Both the position numbers and the translations under genes were made by a program. From Actinoalloteichus spitiensis RMV-1378 (GTDB lineage Bacteria; Actinomycetota; Actinomycetes; Mycobacteriales; Pseudonocardiaceae), in contig NZ_AGVX02000136.1 of assembly GCF_000239155.1 (NCBI RefSeq), positions 1 to 50,269 on the forward strand: 50,269 nucleotides of DNA, read 5' to 3'. This document shows, piece by piece, positions 1 to 15,971 of this stretch. The notes beneath the pieces were generated by a model that worked only from the letters and a program-made list of their open reading frames with translations, did not search any database and was not told where the DNA came from. Position 1 is the first letter of the stretch. Each line of letters begins with the position of its first letter.

Positions 1-26
1 CCGCCACCGTCGGCCGACGGTGGCGG
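1..26 (-). terminator. Palindromic terminator downstream of fusA
   Basis: A perfect 26-base palindrome (13-base arms, CCGCCACCGTCGG on the left) lies 22 bases past the fusA stop codon. It would form a very stable hairpin in the fusA transcript, without a U tract, as is usual in high-GC actinomycetes. It is symmetric, so it could act in both directions. It implies that whatever follows (often tuf, beyond the window edge) has its own promoter or needs read-through. Confidence 0.65.
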
Positions 27-48
27 CCCTCCGCTCAGGTGGGCTGGA

Positions 49-2148
49 TCACTCGCCCGTCGCCTTCGCGATGATCTCCTTCGCGACGTTCTGCGGAACC
101 TCGGCGTAGGAGTCGAACTGCATCGAGTAGTTGGCGCGACCCTGGGTCTTCGACCGCAGGTCACCCACGTACCCGAACATCTCCGACAGCGGGACGAGCG
201 CCTTGACGACGCGAGTGCCGCTGCGCTCTTCCATGGACTGGATCTGCCCACGGCGGGAGTTCAGGTCACCGATGACGTCACCCATGTAGTCCTCGGGCGT
301 CGTCACCTCCACCGCCATCATCGGCTCGAGGAGGGTCGGGCTCGCGGTGCGGGCCGCCTCCTTCAACGCCATCGAGCCGGCCACCTTGAACGCCATCTCC
401 GAGGAGTCGACCTCGTGGTAGGCACCGTCGAGCAGCGTGAGCTTCACACCCACCAGCGGGTACCCGGCGAGGACGCCGTACTGCATCGCGTCCTGCGCGC
501 CCTGGTCGACCGAGGGGATGTACTCCTTCGGGACCCGGCCACCGGTCACCTTGTTCTCGAACTCGTACAGGGCACCCTCGGTGCTCTCCAGCGGCTCGAG
601 CTTGATGATGACCCGCGCGAACTGACCGGAACCACCGGTCTGCTTCTTGTGGGTGTACTCGTACTTCTCGATGGTCTTCCGGATGGTCTCCCGGTAGGCC
701 ACCTGCGGCTTGCCGATGTTGGCCTCGACCTTGAAGTCGCTCTTCATCCGGTTGACCAGCACCTCGAGGTGGAGCTCGCCCATCCCCTTGATGATCGTCT
801 GACCGGTGTCCTCGTCGAGCTTGACCTGGAAGGTCGGGTCCTCCTCGGCGAGCTTCTGGATCGCCGTGGAGAGCTTCTCCTGGTCACTCTTGGTCTTGGG
901 CTCGATCGCGACCTCGATGACCGGAGCCGGGAACGTCATCGACTCCAGCACGACCGGGGCCTGCGGGTCGGCCAGCGTGTCACCGGTGGTGGTCTCCTTG
1001 AGACCGATCACCGCGTAGATGTGGCCCGCCCTGGCCTCGTCGACCGGGTTCTCCTTGTTGGAGTGCATCTGGAAGAGCTTCCCGATGCGCTCCTTGCGCT
1101 CCTTGGTGGCGTTGACCACCTGGGTGCCGCTGGCCACCTTGCCGGAGTAGACCCGGACGTAGGTCAGCTTGCCGAAGAACGGGTGCACCGCGATCTTGAA
1201 GGCCAACGCGGAGAACGGCTCGTCCACGCTCGCCTTGCGCTCGGCGTGCGTCTCGCCGTCCTGGAGCGTGCCGTGCACGGCGGGGACGTCCAACGGCGAG
1301 GGCAGGTAGTCGATCACCGCGTCGAGCATGGGCTGGACGCCCTTGTTCTTGAACGCGGAGCCGCACAGCACCGGGTACGCCTCGCGGGCGCAGGTGATCT
1401 TGCGGATACCGGCCTTGATCTGCTCGACCGTCAGCTCCTCGCCATTGAGGTAGGCGTCCATGAGCTCGTCGTCGGTCTCGGCGACGGCGTCGAGCAGCTT
1501 CTCCCGGTACTCGGCCGCCTTCTCGGCGAGCTCCGCCGGGATCTCCTCGACCGTGTAGTCCTCGCCCTTCTGGACGTCGCCGCGCCAGGTCAGCGCGCGC
1601 ATCTCCACCAGGTCGACGACACCGGCGAAGTCGCTCTCCGAGCCGATCGGCAGCTGGATCACCAGCGGCTTGGCGCCGAGGCGCTCCTCGATGGTGCGGA
1701 CGGTGAAGTAGAAGTCGGCGCCCAGCTTGTCCATCTTGTTGACGAAGCAGACGCGCGGAACCTCGTACTTGTCCGCCTGCCGCCAGACCTGCTCGGACTG
1801 CGGCTCGACGCCTTCCTTGCCGTCGAAGACGGCGACGGCGCCGTCGAGCACCCGCAGGGACCGCTCGACCTCGACGGTGAAGTCCACGTGGCCAGGCGTG
1901 TCGATGATGTTGATCTGGTTGTCGCCCCAGAAGCAGGTGGTCGCGGCGGAGGTGATGGTGATGCCGCGCTTCTGCTCCTCCTCCATCCAGTCCATCGTCG
2001 CCGCGCCGTCGTGCACCTCGCCGATCTTGTAGTTGATCCCGGTGTAGTACAGGATCCGCTCGGTCGTGGTGGTCTTGCCGGCGTCGATGTGGGCCATGAT
2101 GCCGATGTTCCGGACCTTGGCCAGGTCAGTCAGCACTTCGCGTGCCAC
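49..2148 (-). CDS. fusA: Elongation factor G
   Basis: Translational GTPase that drives ribosomal translocation and, with RRF, ribosome recycling; cytosolic. At 699 residues it is full length. The P-loop AHIDAGKT is at residues 19-26, the G3 motif DTPGH at 83-87 and the G4 motif NKMD at 137-140; the EF-G domains II-V follow, ending in a conserved C-terminal region (around [15 protein letters not shown]). The start is GTG at 2146-2148, preceded by GGGAAGAG at suitable spacing. It is the third gene of the str operon rpsL-rpsG-fusA, 88 bases after rpsG. No anomalies were seen. Confidence 0.98.
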   Translation of the reverse strand: MAREVLTDLAKVRNIGIMAHIDAGKTTTTERILYYTGINYKIGEVHDGAATMDWMEEEQKRGITITSAATTCFWGDNQINIIDTPGHVDFTVEVERSLRVLDGAVAVFDGKEGVEPQSEQVWRQADKYEVPRVCFVNKMDKLGADFYFTVRTIEERLGAKPLVIQLPIGSESDFAGVVDLVEMRALTWRGDVQKGEDYTVEEIPAELAEKAAEYREKLLDAVAETDDELMDAYLNGEELTVEQIKAGIRKITCAREAYPVLCGSAFKNKGVQPMLDAVIDYLPSPLDVPAVHGTLQDGETHAERKASVDEPFSALAFKIAVHPFFGKLTYVRVYSGKVASGTQVVNATKERKERIGKLFQMHSNKENPVDEARAGHIYAVIGLKETTTGDTLADPQAPVVLESMTFPAPVIEVAIEPKTKSDQEKLSTAIQKLAEEDPTFQVKLDEDTGQTIIKGMGELHLEVLVNRMKSDFKVEANIGKPQVAYRETIRKTIEKYEYTHKKQTGGSGQFARVIIKLEPLESTEGALYEFENKVTGGRVPKEYIPSVDQGAQDAMQYGVLAGYPLVGVKLTLLDGAYHEVDSSEMAFKVAGSMALKEAARTASPTLLEPMMAVEVTTPEDYMGDVIGDLNSRRGQIQSMEERSGTRVVKALVPLSEMFGYVGDLRSKTQGRANYSMQFDSYAEVPQNVAKEIIAKATGE

Positions 2149-2236
2149 GAGACTCTTCCCCGTTCTTGATCAGCTGGTCCTAGCTGTCTGTGGGGTGGTC
2201 GAAGACCCGACGCGGGTACGCGCCGAGCTACTCCAA

Positions 2237-2707
2237 TCACCAGCGGTAATGCGCGAACGCCTTGTTGGACTCCGCCATCTTGTGGGTGTCCTCGCGCCGC
2301 TTGACGCTCGCACCCAGGCCGTTGCTGGCGTCCAGCAGCTCGTTCATCAGCCGCTCGACCATCGTCTTCTCCCGGCGCTGCCGGGCGAAGGACACCAACC
2401 AACGCAGAGCCAGCGTGGTGGAGCGACCGGCGCGCACCTCCACGGGCACCTGGTAGGTGGCGCCACCGACGCGGCGGCTGCGCACCTCCAGGGTGGGCTT
2501 CACGTTGTCCAGGGCACGCTTGAGCGTGACGACCGGGTCGGTGCCGGTCTTCTCCCGGGTGCCCTCCAGGGCCTCGTAGACGATCTTCTCAGCCAGCGAG
2601 CGCTTGCCGTCCCTGAGCACCTTGTTGATGAGCTGCGTCACCAGAGGTGAGGCGTAGACGGGATCGGAGATCAGCGGCCGCTTCGGGGCCGGACCCTTGC
2701 GGGGCAT
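2237..2707 (-). CDS. rpsG: 30S ribosomal protein S7
   Basis: Primary assembly protein of the 30S head, contacting the mRNA exit and E-site region. It has 156 residues, the usual length, and the characteristic N-terminus [12 protein letters not shown] and C-terminal tail [12 protein letters not shown]. The ATG lies two bases after the rpsL stop, and its ribosome-binding site (AAGGAGAAGAG) is inside the end of rpsL, so the two are translationally coupled. In bacteria S7 commonly represses its own operon; no S7 target structure was assigned here. Confidence 0.98.
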   Translation of the reverse strand: MPRKGPAPKRPLISDPVYASPLVTQLINKVLRDGKRSLAEKIVYEALEGTREKTGTDPVVTLKRALDNVKPTLEVRSRRVGGATYQVPVEVRAGRSTTLALRWLVSFARQRREKTMVERLMNELLDASNGLGASVKRREDTHKMAESNKAFAHYRW

Positions 2708-2709
2708 CT

Positions 2710-3084
2710 TTAGCTCTTCTCCTTCTTCGCGCCGTACCGGCTGCGGGCCTGCTTGCGGTTCTTGACGCCCTGGGTGTCGAGCGAACCGCGGATGATCTTG
2801 TAGCGCACGCCGGGGAGGTCCTTCACACGGCCACCGCGAACGAGCACCATCGAGTGCTCCTGGAGGTTGTGGCCCTCACCGGGGATGTAGGCCGTGACCT
2901 CGATGCCGCTCGTGAGCCTCACACGGGCCACCTTGCGCAGCGCCGAGTTCGGCTTCTTGGGGGTGGTGGTGTAGACGCGGGTGCATACGCCGCGCCGCTG
3001 CGGGCTCCCCTTGAGCGCCGCGGTCTTGGTCTTCGCGACCTTGTCCTCACGGCCCTTGCGGACCAGCTGCTGGATCGTGGGCAT
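2710..3084 (-). CDS. rpsL: 30S ribosomal protein S12
   Basis: Decoding-centre protein of the small subunit. The open frame extends upstream to 3405, but the family start [11 protein letters not shown] maps to ATG 3082-3084, giving the standard 124 residues. GGAAGAAG sits about ten bases upstream. The streptomycin-determining residues are wild type: Lys43 in [11 protein letters not shown] and Lys88 in GRVKDLPG; Asp89, the usual modified aspartate, is also present. First gene of the str operon; the long 5' leader (about 255 bases) begins at the promoter at 3346-3375. Confidence 0.98.
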   Translation of the reverse strand: MPTIQQLVRKGREDKVAKTKTAALKGSPQRRGVCTRVYTTTPKKPNSALRKVARVRLTSGIEVTAYIPGEGHNLQEHSMVLVRGGRVKDLPGVRYKIIRGSLDTQGVKNRKQARSRYGAKKEKS

Positions 3085-3318
3085 GGACCGGCTACTTCTT
3101 CCGTTCGCGGCCCTAGGTGCTCGCTGTTGTACGTTTGAGCACGTCAGGCGGTATGTATGGCTCTGTGTAGTTCGCCCTCCCCCGTAACCCGAGGTCGGGC
3201 GTGTCGCCCTCTTCTCGGTCCCGTGGCGTGAAGCTTCCCCTGCGGGATGTCGGGAGGAGTTCCGCTGTGCAGTGACGACCACGGTCTCAATACCGCCGCT
3301 CACAGGCACACGGACCGA

Positions 3319-3334
3319 CCCAATGCGCATTGGG
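3319..3334. promoter_or_regulatory. 16-base palindrome at the str-operon start site
   Basis: CCCAATGCGCATTGGG is a perfect palindrome starting about five bases downstream of the predicted transcription start. It could be an operator for a dimeric regulator or a hairpin at the very 5' end of the rpsL mRNA. Its regulator is unknown. Confidence 0.4.
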
Positions 3335-3345
3335 CCCGAGTGGCA

Positions 3346-3375
3346 AAGATACCTGCTGCCCGAACGCGGGGTCAA
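3346..3375 (-). promoter_or_regulatory. Sigma-A-type promoter of the str operon
   Basis: On the minus strand, TTGACC (3370-3375) and TATCTT (3346-3351) are separated by 18 bases, close to the consensus of housekeeping sigma factors. Transcription would start near 3339, giving a leader of about 255 bases before rpsL. It is the best promoter match in this intergenic region. The start site is inferred from spacing. Confidence 0.62.
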
Positions 3376-3684
3376 AACGGGTACCACATACCACCTGGTT
3401 CGCACCGGGTCGGGACTCTGCCGCCAAGCCTACCGGCGGGACGCGGGGCCGTAACCCCCCGGATCCGCGCCGAGCCGTGGCGTGCGCCACGCGAGGCCAA
3501 CCACCCCGCACCCCGTTCATCCGGCCACCACCACGCCGCCACGACCGGGCAACGATCCGTTCGCCGCCCGGCGGGGAGCCGCTCCCGCCCCGCGTTGCCC
3601 CACCGCCACGGCGGTGCCCGCCACGTCCAGCGGGGCGTGCCACCGCTGCCCCTGGTCGGCACGCCATCGGCGACCAGCACACCA

Positions 3685-4917
3685 TCACGACGCCCCCCGG
3701 ACCGACGCCGAGGACGGTACCCGCGCGGCCAGCGCGAACACGCCGTCCCCCGCCGCACCGGCGGTCAACCGCCCGCCGAGCTCGCCGAGCCGCCGCCCCA
3801 GGCCCTCGAGGCCACCTCCCGACGCCGGTTCCCCCGGGGTGGCCCGGACGCCGTCGTTGCGGACGACGAGCTCGACTCCCCCGTCGTCCTCCCGCACCGT
3901 GATCTCGCACCAGCTCGCGTCGGAGTGCCGGAGCAGGTTCGTCGTCGCCTCCCGCAGCACCCGGCCGAGGACCGCTGAGGACGGTGTCCCCGCCCCGGGA
4001 ACCGCTCGGGTGCCGGCCGTCGTCACCCGGATCCCGGCCGATTCCACCAGGTGCGTGACGGCCACGATCTCGGCGCCCAGCTCCGTTCCCCGGCGTCGCC
4101 TGGCCACGTCCCGGACCTCCCGCAGCGCGTCCCTGGCCAGCCGGTGCGTCTCCGCGATCTCGGCGTCGGCCCGCTCCGGATCCACCTCCCGGAGTCGCAA
4201 CGCCAGCTCGCTCTTCAGCGCGACCACCTCCAGGGTGTGCCCCAGGATGTCGTGCAGGTCCTCCGCCAGCCGCATCCGTTCCCGGTGCCCCGCCATCTCG
4301 ACGGCGATCCGCTGGGCGCGGTCGAGCTCCGCCGCCGACCGCCACGACTCCAGCACGCGGAAGTCCGAGTAGACGACCAGGGGTATCGCCAGGACCCCGA
4401 ACACCACCGGCAACGCGAGCCCTCCCCAGGGCGCCGAGGCGCCGCCGAGCACCAGCGTGACCACGACGACGCCGAGGCACACGACGCCCGTCACGGCGGC
4501 CGTGGCGCTGGTCAGCTGGCGCCGCGAACGTCCAACGCCGACGTCCGCCACGGCGATGCCCGGCACCGCGAGCCAGAGCAGGCCAGCACCGGCTCCCCAG
4601 CCGCCGGGCGGGGCGTCCACCCCGGCCACGGCGGCGAACCCGCCTCCGACGACGCCGAGGCACACCGCGACCGCCAGCGCGGGACCGGACAACCTGACCG
4701 GCACCCTGGCCGTCGGGGACCGGAGCGCGTGGCGCACGCAGGCCGCGTGCAGCACCGCGAAGACCGCGGCCCCGGTCAGGAGCACCGCTTGGGGCCCGTC
4801 CGGTACCGGCTGGAGGACGACCAGGACGGCGAGCACGCTGCCCCAACCGAGGGCGGAGCTCAGCACCGCGTTCCGGGAACGACGGCGCAGCACGTCGAGG
4901 GGCTGGCCTGCGGTCAC
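3685..4917 (-). CDS. Orphan sensor histidine kinase, HisKA_3 type
   Basis: Membrane histidine kinase of the NarL/DesK class, 410 residues, GTG start at 4915-4917. About five to six hydrophobic segments fill residues 20-185 with no extracellular sensor domain. The dimerisation box follows: the phosphoacceptor is probably His222 in DLHDILGHTLE. The ATPase domain has an N box (REATTNLLRHS) and glycine-rich boxes (RNDG, then SGGGLEGLGRRL). No response regulator is adjacent: rpsL lies on one side and rpoC on the other. The compact membrane sensor resembles kinases that sense the membrane or small amphipathic ligands, but the signal is unknown. The family is clear; the function is not. Confidence 0.88.
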   Translation of the reverse strand: MTAGQPLDVLRRRSRNAVLSSALGWGSVLAVLVVLQPVPDGPQAVLLTGAAVFAVLHAACVRHALRSPTARVPVRLSGPALAVAVCLGVVGGGFAAVAGVDAPPGGWGAGAGLLWLAVPGIAVADVGVGRSRRQLTSATAAVTGVVCLGVVVVTLVLGGASAPWGGLALPVVFGVLAIPLVVYSDFRVLESWRSAAELDRAQRIAVEMAGHRERMRLAEDLHDILGHTLEVVALKSELALRLREVDPERADAEIAETHRLARDALREVRDVARRRRGTELGAEIVAVTHLVESAGIRVTTAGTRAVPGAGTPSSAVLGRVLREATTNLLRHSDASWCEITVREDDGGVELVVRNDGVRATPGEPASGGGLEGLGRRLGELGGRLTAGAAGDGVFALAARVPSSASVRGAS

Positions 4918-5008
4918 CCCGGCACCGTAGCGACCACCGGGCCGGCCGCGTGCCGGTTCCGTTCACCGCCCGGGATGACCGCCGCCATCGCCCCACCCCG
5001 GAACGCGC

Positions 5009-5042
5009 CACGGGGGGCGCGCCCTGTGGCGCGCCCCCCGTG
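5009..5042 (-). terminator. Terminator downstream of rpoC
   Basis: A perfect inverted repeat with 15-base arms (CACGGGGGGCGCGCC) and a CTGT loop lies 32 bases past the rpoC stop. This very stable hairpin should end the rpoBC transcript and separate it from the histidine kinase. No U tract follows. Confidence 0.8.
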
Positions 5043-5074
5043 GGTCAGGCACTTCCGGTTCCGCTGAAGAACGC

Positions 5075-8986
<3,912 letters not shown>

Positions 8987-9064
8987 GTCGGTTCTTCTCC
9001 CCTGATCGTTGGTTCAGGCCGTGACGGCCTGGTGGGGGCGGCTGTCGGAGGTGAGCAGCGCGGG

Positions 9065-12559
<3,495 letters not shown>

Positions 12560-12598
12560 GATGCGTCCTTCCAGGGACTGGTAGCTGGCTAAGCAGCG

Positions 12599-12628
12599 GC
12601 GCTAGCAGCCGGCTAACACAGCTGTCAA
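12599..12628 (-). promoter_or_regulatory. Candidate rpoB promoter, proximal
   Basis: A perfect -35 element TTGACA (12623-12628) is followed after 18 bases by TAGCGC (12599-12604), a weaker -10. It would start transcription about 35 bases before the rpoB TTG codon. Confidence 0.4.
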
Positions 12629-12696
12629 GGGTGCAGTGGTGCCCGCATCCTACGCCCGAAACCAGGGCAAGCAGAACGAGGGCAGCGCAAAGAAGC

Positions 12697-12725
12697 AGTC
12701 TAGCCGCGAAGAGGGCGACTGTCGA
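12697..12725 (-). promoter_or_regulatory. Candidate rpoB promoter, middle
   Basis: TCGACA (12720-12725) and TAGACT (12697-12702) are separated by exactly 17 bases. TAGACT is a good actinobacterial -10 hexamer and recurs upstream of rplJ and the tRNA-Trp/secE unit. This is the best of the three rpoB candidates. Confidence 0.55.
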
Positions 12726-12760
12726 GTGGGGGCGGCCAGCCCGCCACTCGCGTTGCTAAC

Positions 12761-12789
12761 AGACTGACCGCGGGAGGGCGCTCAGTCAA
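12761..12789 (-). promoter_or_regulatory. Candidate rpoB promoter, distal
   Basis: TTGACT (12784-12789) and CAGTCT (12761-12766) are 17 bases apart. The -35 is good, the -10 imperfect. The leader to rpoB would be about 195 bases. Confidence 0.4.
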
Positions 12790-13166
12790 GACGCTTCGCC
12801 TCGATCACCCCTGTGGTGGAACGTGGTGTTACGACTCGTGACCACGGGCGGTCCGCGCGACTGGCCCGCCCATCTGGCGCTTCCGATCTTATTTGGCAGC
12901 GCCGACAGGATGCCACCCCTCGCTCCTCGGCGACACCCGGGGCCGAGGGCGCCGGAACCCCGCGCCCGACCACCGGGAGAGACGAGAAGCACTGGCCAGC
13001 GCCGCACCCGGTCCACGACGAGCCGGGACGCGCCCGAGGAGGGCTGGCTGAGAGTGAGACATTGCTCACTTTCGGTGGGCCAGTCGGTCGGCCGCACCGG
13101 CCGAGGACACCCCCGGCCGGCGGCCGCACCGCGATCCGGACGGCAACCACCCCTACCCACGCCGAA

Positions 13167-13198
13167 GGGGTGGCCCCGTCACCTGACGGAACCACCCC
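13167..13198 (-). terminator. Terminator downstream of rplL
   Basis: Two 15-base arms with a two-base centre lie 35 bases past the rplL stop. In minus-strand RNA the arms pair throughout, with two G-U wobbles; in plus-strand RNA those positions would be C-A mismatches. The hairpin therefore looks shaped for the minus-strand transcript and should end rplJL transcription before rpoB. Confidence 0.75.
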
Positions 13199-13232
13199 TC
13201 CGCGGGTGATCAGCGGCCTCGGGCCGCCGGGA

Positions 13233-13616
13233 TCACTTCACGCTGACGGTCGCGCCAGCGGCCTCCAGCTTCTCCTTGGCCTGGTCGGCCACGTCCTTCT
13301 TGACGTTCTCCAGGATCGGCTTCGGCGCGCCCTCGACCAGCTCCTTGGCCTCCTTGAGGCCCAGGCCGGTGACGACCTCACGGACGACCTTGATGACCTG
13401 GATCTTCTTGTCGCCGGGGGCCTCGAGGACCACGTCGAACTCGGTCTTCTCCTCGACGGCCTCGGCCGGGGCGGCCGCGGCACCGGCCGGCGCGGCGGCG
13501 GCGACGGCAGCGGTGACCTCGAACTTCTCCTCGAACGCCTTCACGAAGGCGGAGAGCTCCAGCAGGGTCATGCCGCCGAAGTGCTCCAACAGCTCCTCGT
13601 TGGTCAGCTGCGCCAT
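13233..13616 (-). CDS. rplL: 50S ribosomal protein L7/L12
   Basis: Stalk protein that recruits translation GTPases; present as dimers on L10. 127 residues: N-terminal dimerisation domain ([22 protein letters not shown]), a flexible Ala/Pro-rich hinge around residues 37-57, and a C-terminal factor-binding domain with [29 protein letters not shown]. It follows rplJ by 69 bases in the same transcript and is closed by the hairpin 13167-13198. Confidence 0.97.
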   Translation of the reverse strand: MAQLTNEELLEHFGGMTLLELSAFVKAFEEKFEVTAAVAAAAPAGAAAAPAEAVEEKTEFDVVLEAPGDKKIQVIKVVREVVTGLGLKEAKELVEGAPKPILENVKKDVADQAKEKLEAAGATVSVK

Positions 13617-13685
13617 GGTGACGTCTTCCTTCCTAGCTCGGGGCGACCTGGTCCTCCAGGGCGCTGGGGGTGGGGGTGAGGGCGG

Positions 13686-14219
13686 TCAGCCCTCGGCCGG
13701 GCTCTCGCCGGCCTTCTTCTCCTCGAGAGCGGCCGCGAGGCGGACCATCTTCGAGGCGGGCGCGGCGAACACCGCGGCGGCCTGGGCCAGGTTCGCCTTG
13801 AGGGCACCGGCCAGCTTGGCCAGCACGACCTCGCGGGACTCGAGGTCCGCGATCTGGTTGACCTCGTCCACGGACAGCGCACGGCCGTCCATGTACCCGC
13901 CCTTGATGACGAGCGCCTTGTTGTCCTTCGCGAAGTTACGCAGTGCCTTCGCGGCGTCGACGGGCTCGCCCTCGACGAAGGCGATCGCGGTCGGGCCGAT
14001 GAACAGGTCGCTGAGACCCTCGATCCCCGCGTCCTCGGCGGCGCGCTTCACCAGCGTGTTCTTCGCGACCCGGTACGTGGCGCCCTCGCCAAGAGCGCGA
14101 CGCAGCTCGGTGAGCCGCTCCATGGACAGACCGCGGTACTCGGTGATCACCGCGGCGGACGAGTTGCGGAACCGGTCGGAGATCTCGGTAACCGCGTCGA
14201 CCTTGTCGGTCCTTGCCAT
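13686..14219 (-). CDS. rplJ: 50S ribosomal protein L10
   Basis: Base of the ribosomal stalk; binds 23S rRNA next to L11 and carries L7/L12 dimers on its C-terminal helix. 177 residues from ATG 14217-14219, preceded by AGAGAGGAGG. The family sequence [23 protein letters not shown] is plain; the longer open frame upstream runs through the leader and is not coding. It is expected to be autoregulated by the L10(L12) complex through the leader at 14285-14447. Confidence 0.97.
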   Translation of the reverse strand: MARTDKVDAVTEISDRFRNSSAAVITEYRGLSMERLTELRRALGEGATYRVAKNTLVKRAAEDAGIEGLSDLFIGPTAIAFVEGEPVDAAKALRNFAKDNKALVIKGGYMDGRALSVDEVNQIADLESREVVLAKLAGALKANLAQAAAVFAAPASKMVRLAAALEEKKAGESPAEG

Positions 14220-14284
14220 GTGTCGCCTCCTCTCTCTAGCTGAACGGACAGCTCGGGTCTGCTGGTTGACAGTCAGACCCCAGA

Positions 14285-14447
14285 GACGACGAACGCCCCG
14301 GCGCAGCAGGGCACGGGGCGCGGAACAGCCGTGTGCCACGCACACGGGAAACTTGCCTCGTCCTCCTGCGCGGGCCGCCCGCGTACTGCGGGGCCTTCGT
14401 CCAGCACCTGCGGGCAGGGGCTGAAGACCAGCGGTCTTGGGTGGAAC
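14285..14447 (-). ncRNA. L10-type ribosomal protein leader of rplJL
   Basis: The rplJ 5' leader contains a near-palindromic AGACCGCTGGTCTT element, paired GC-rich segments around GCCCCGCAGTACGCGGGC, and a 7-base stem CGCCCCG/CGGGGCG (14294-14320). The position, length and conserved-looking AGACCGCTGGTC element fit the known L10 leader class that binds L10-L12 and controls rplJL. Boundaries are approximate and the assignment is by eye. Confidence 0.55.
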
Positions 14448-14454
14448 TGGCACG

Positions 14455-14460
14455 AGTCTA
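14455..14460 (-). promoter_or_regulatory. Candidate -10 element of rplJ
   Basis: TAGACT on the minus strand would start transcription near 14448, just before the L10 leader structure. The same hexamer is the -10 of the best rpoB promoter. No good -35 is present at 16-19 bases, so the site rests on the -10 and its position. Confidence 0.4.
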
Positions 14461-14626
14461 CCCAAGCCGGGAGGCGCCCCGCGCCCACCCCCGGCGACCG
14501 GGCGCCGGCTCCGCACACCGCCCCGCGCGCACGGCGCGGGAGCGTGCGCAGGCGGCCGTCCCCGCGGGGGACGGGAAGAATCCCCGGGCACTCCACGCGG
14601 TCGCCCGGACACGGCATGATGGCGGA

Positions 14627-15874
14627 GTGGCTGATCAGCACCGCCCGGACGAACCGTCCGGAGAGCTCGTCCCCCGCACGCGGCCGTCCCCCCCGGCGCC
14701 GGGGGCACCGGGCCAGGACGGCGAGCCCGGCCTGCCGGAACGGACCCGGCCGCTGCCCGGACCGCCGGAGGGCACCCCCGCCCCGGGCACCGAACTCAGC
14801 CACGACGAGCGCCAGCGGTACGAGCAGTTCCAGCAGTTCCAGGAGTTCCAACGGTTCCAGGACCACCAGCGGGCGCAACGGGAGGCCGACCCCGGCGGTC
14901 CGTGGCCACCGTGGCTCAAGCGGTTCCTCCGGCGGCGGTGGGTCCGCAGGATCGCCCTCCTGATCCTCGTCCTGTTCCTGCTGTCGCTGGCCAGGGACCA
15001 CTTCTTCGGCACCGGTGGTGACCAGTACGGCGGGGAGAGCCCCGGCCTCGGCGCCCGCCGCCCGGTCTTCTCCGCCAACCCCTCGGAGAGCGTGATCGCG
15101 GTCTACAGCAGGATCGCGGCGCCCGAGCAGGAACAGCAGCGCAGTGCCTGCACCCTCCTCACCGAGGAGGCGGCGGCCCAGTTCGCCCGGAACAACGACG
15201 CCGAGGACTGCCAGCAGGCGGCCGTCGCCCTCGCCGAGGAGGTGACCACCCCGATCGCCTACGCCGACCCCACGCAGGCCAGTCCCGCCGTCGCCGCGGC
15301 CATCAACGGCGTGGACGGCTCCAGCACGGTGGTGAGTTCGTGCGACGACCTCGACGTGCGCGGCGGCCCCCCGTTGGGGGTGTTCGAGCTCGACCTGCGC
15401 GACGACGGCGGCTGGGTCATCACCGGACACCGGACCGAGGACTCGTGCTCAGCTCCCGCGCCTCCTCCTTCCGGTTCACCGGCGCCGTCGGCCGAGGGCG
15501 CCCCGCCCGTCACCGCCGACGGCCATGGCCCGGAGGCGACGGTCCGGGAGCTGTACGGGCTCGTCGCGGAGAACCGCTCCCGGGAGGCGTGCCAGCTGCT
15601 CGTCGGCCGCGCGAACGACGCCTTCCGCGCCAACCACCGGGCCATGTACTGCCACCTCGCCGTGGAGGAGCTGGCGGGACAGGTCACCGACCCCGACGCC
15701 TACTCCGACCCGGGGTTCCCCTCCGAGCACCGGGACCCGCCGGCTGGCGGTGAGACGTCGATCAGCTCCTGCCAGCTGGAGGTGGTGGGCGGCCCCCGGC
15801 TCGGCACCCTCGACCTGGCTGAACAGCCCGACGGCCGTTGGCTGGTCGTCGACCACCACGCGGAGACCTGCTGA
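14627..15874 (+). CDS. Membrane-anchored protein with duplicated four-cysteine domain
   Basis: Unknown function. From GTG 14627 the product has 415 residues: a Pro-rich cytoplasmic part (1-55), a Gln/Phe-rich helix (65-86, [11 protein letters not shown]), basic residues, one transmembrane helix (about 106-122), then two related outer domains. Domain 1 (about 154-274) has Cys175, 195, 239, 274; domain 2 (about 302-415) has Cys322, 342, 382, 415. The first spacing is 20 in both. Shared blocks are an A..C..A...LA..VT-P-AY-DP segment and an SSC..L.V.GGP.LG..(D/E)LDL-like segment ending in a cysteine. A Pro/Ser linker joins them. An NTF2-like fold is possible but unproven. The start codon is uncertain: the ribosome-binding site is weak. 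Confidence 0.75.
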   Translation: MADQHRPDEPSGELVPRTRPSPPAPGAPGQDGEPGLPERTRPLPGPPEGTPAPGTELSHDERQRYEQFQQFQEFQRFQDHQRAQREADPGGPWPPWLKRFLRRRWVRRIALLILVLFLLSLARDHFFGTGGDQYGGESPGLGARRPVFSANPSESVIAVYSRIAAPEQEQQRSACTLLTEEAAAQFARNNDAEDCQQAAVALAEEVTTPIAYADPTQASPAVAAAINGVDGSSTVVSSCDDLDVRGGPPLGVFELDLRDDGGWVITGHRTEDSCSAPAPPPSGSPAPSAEGAPPVTADGHGPEATVRELYGLVAENRSREACQLLVGRANDAFRANHRAMYCHLAVEELAGQVTDPDAYSDPGFPSEHRDPPAGGETSISSCQLEVVGGPRLGTLDLAEQPDGRWLVVDHHAETC

Positions 15875-15971
15875 CCCGGACCCCTCACCGGCCACCCGGT
15901 GCCTGCCGACCGCCGGGGGTCCGGAGTGCATCATTGATCGGTACCCAGGCGATTCGGGGGAGGCTAGCTAC

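Larger units (their letters stand above)
3085..3684. other. Intergenic region between histidine kinase and rpsL
   Basis: Six hundred bases without a convincing gene; open frames here have no recognisable product and are shadows of GC-rich DNA. The half next to rpsL holds the str-operon promoter (3346-3375), a 16-base palindrome (3319-3334) and the untranslated leader. The half next to the kinase has two modest inverted repeats, a 7-base stem at 3601-3616 and CTGGTCG/CGACCAG at 3652-3658/3671-3677. Either could help end the kinase transcript, but neither is strong. Confidence 0.6.
12560..13166. other. Promoter region upstream of rpoB
   Basis: About 600 bases between the rplL terminator and rpoB with no credible gene; the overlapping open frames have no recognisable product. 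At least three minus-strand promoter-like sites are stacked at 12599-12628, 12697-12725 and 12761-12789. The stretch nearest rpoB is transcribed as a leader of roughly 30 to 200 bases, depending on the promoter used. Confidence 0.6.
14220..14626. other. Divergent intergenic region between rplJ and a membrane protein gene
   Basis: This 407-base region is fully explained on the rplJ side by the leader and its promoter (14220-14460). The remaining 166 bases are GC-rich with no gene and presumably carry the promoter of the plus-strand gene at 14627; I could not pick a convincing site. Confidence 0.5.
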
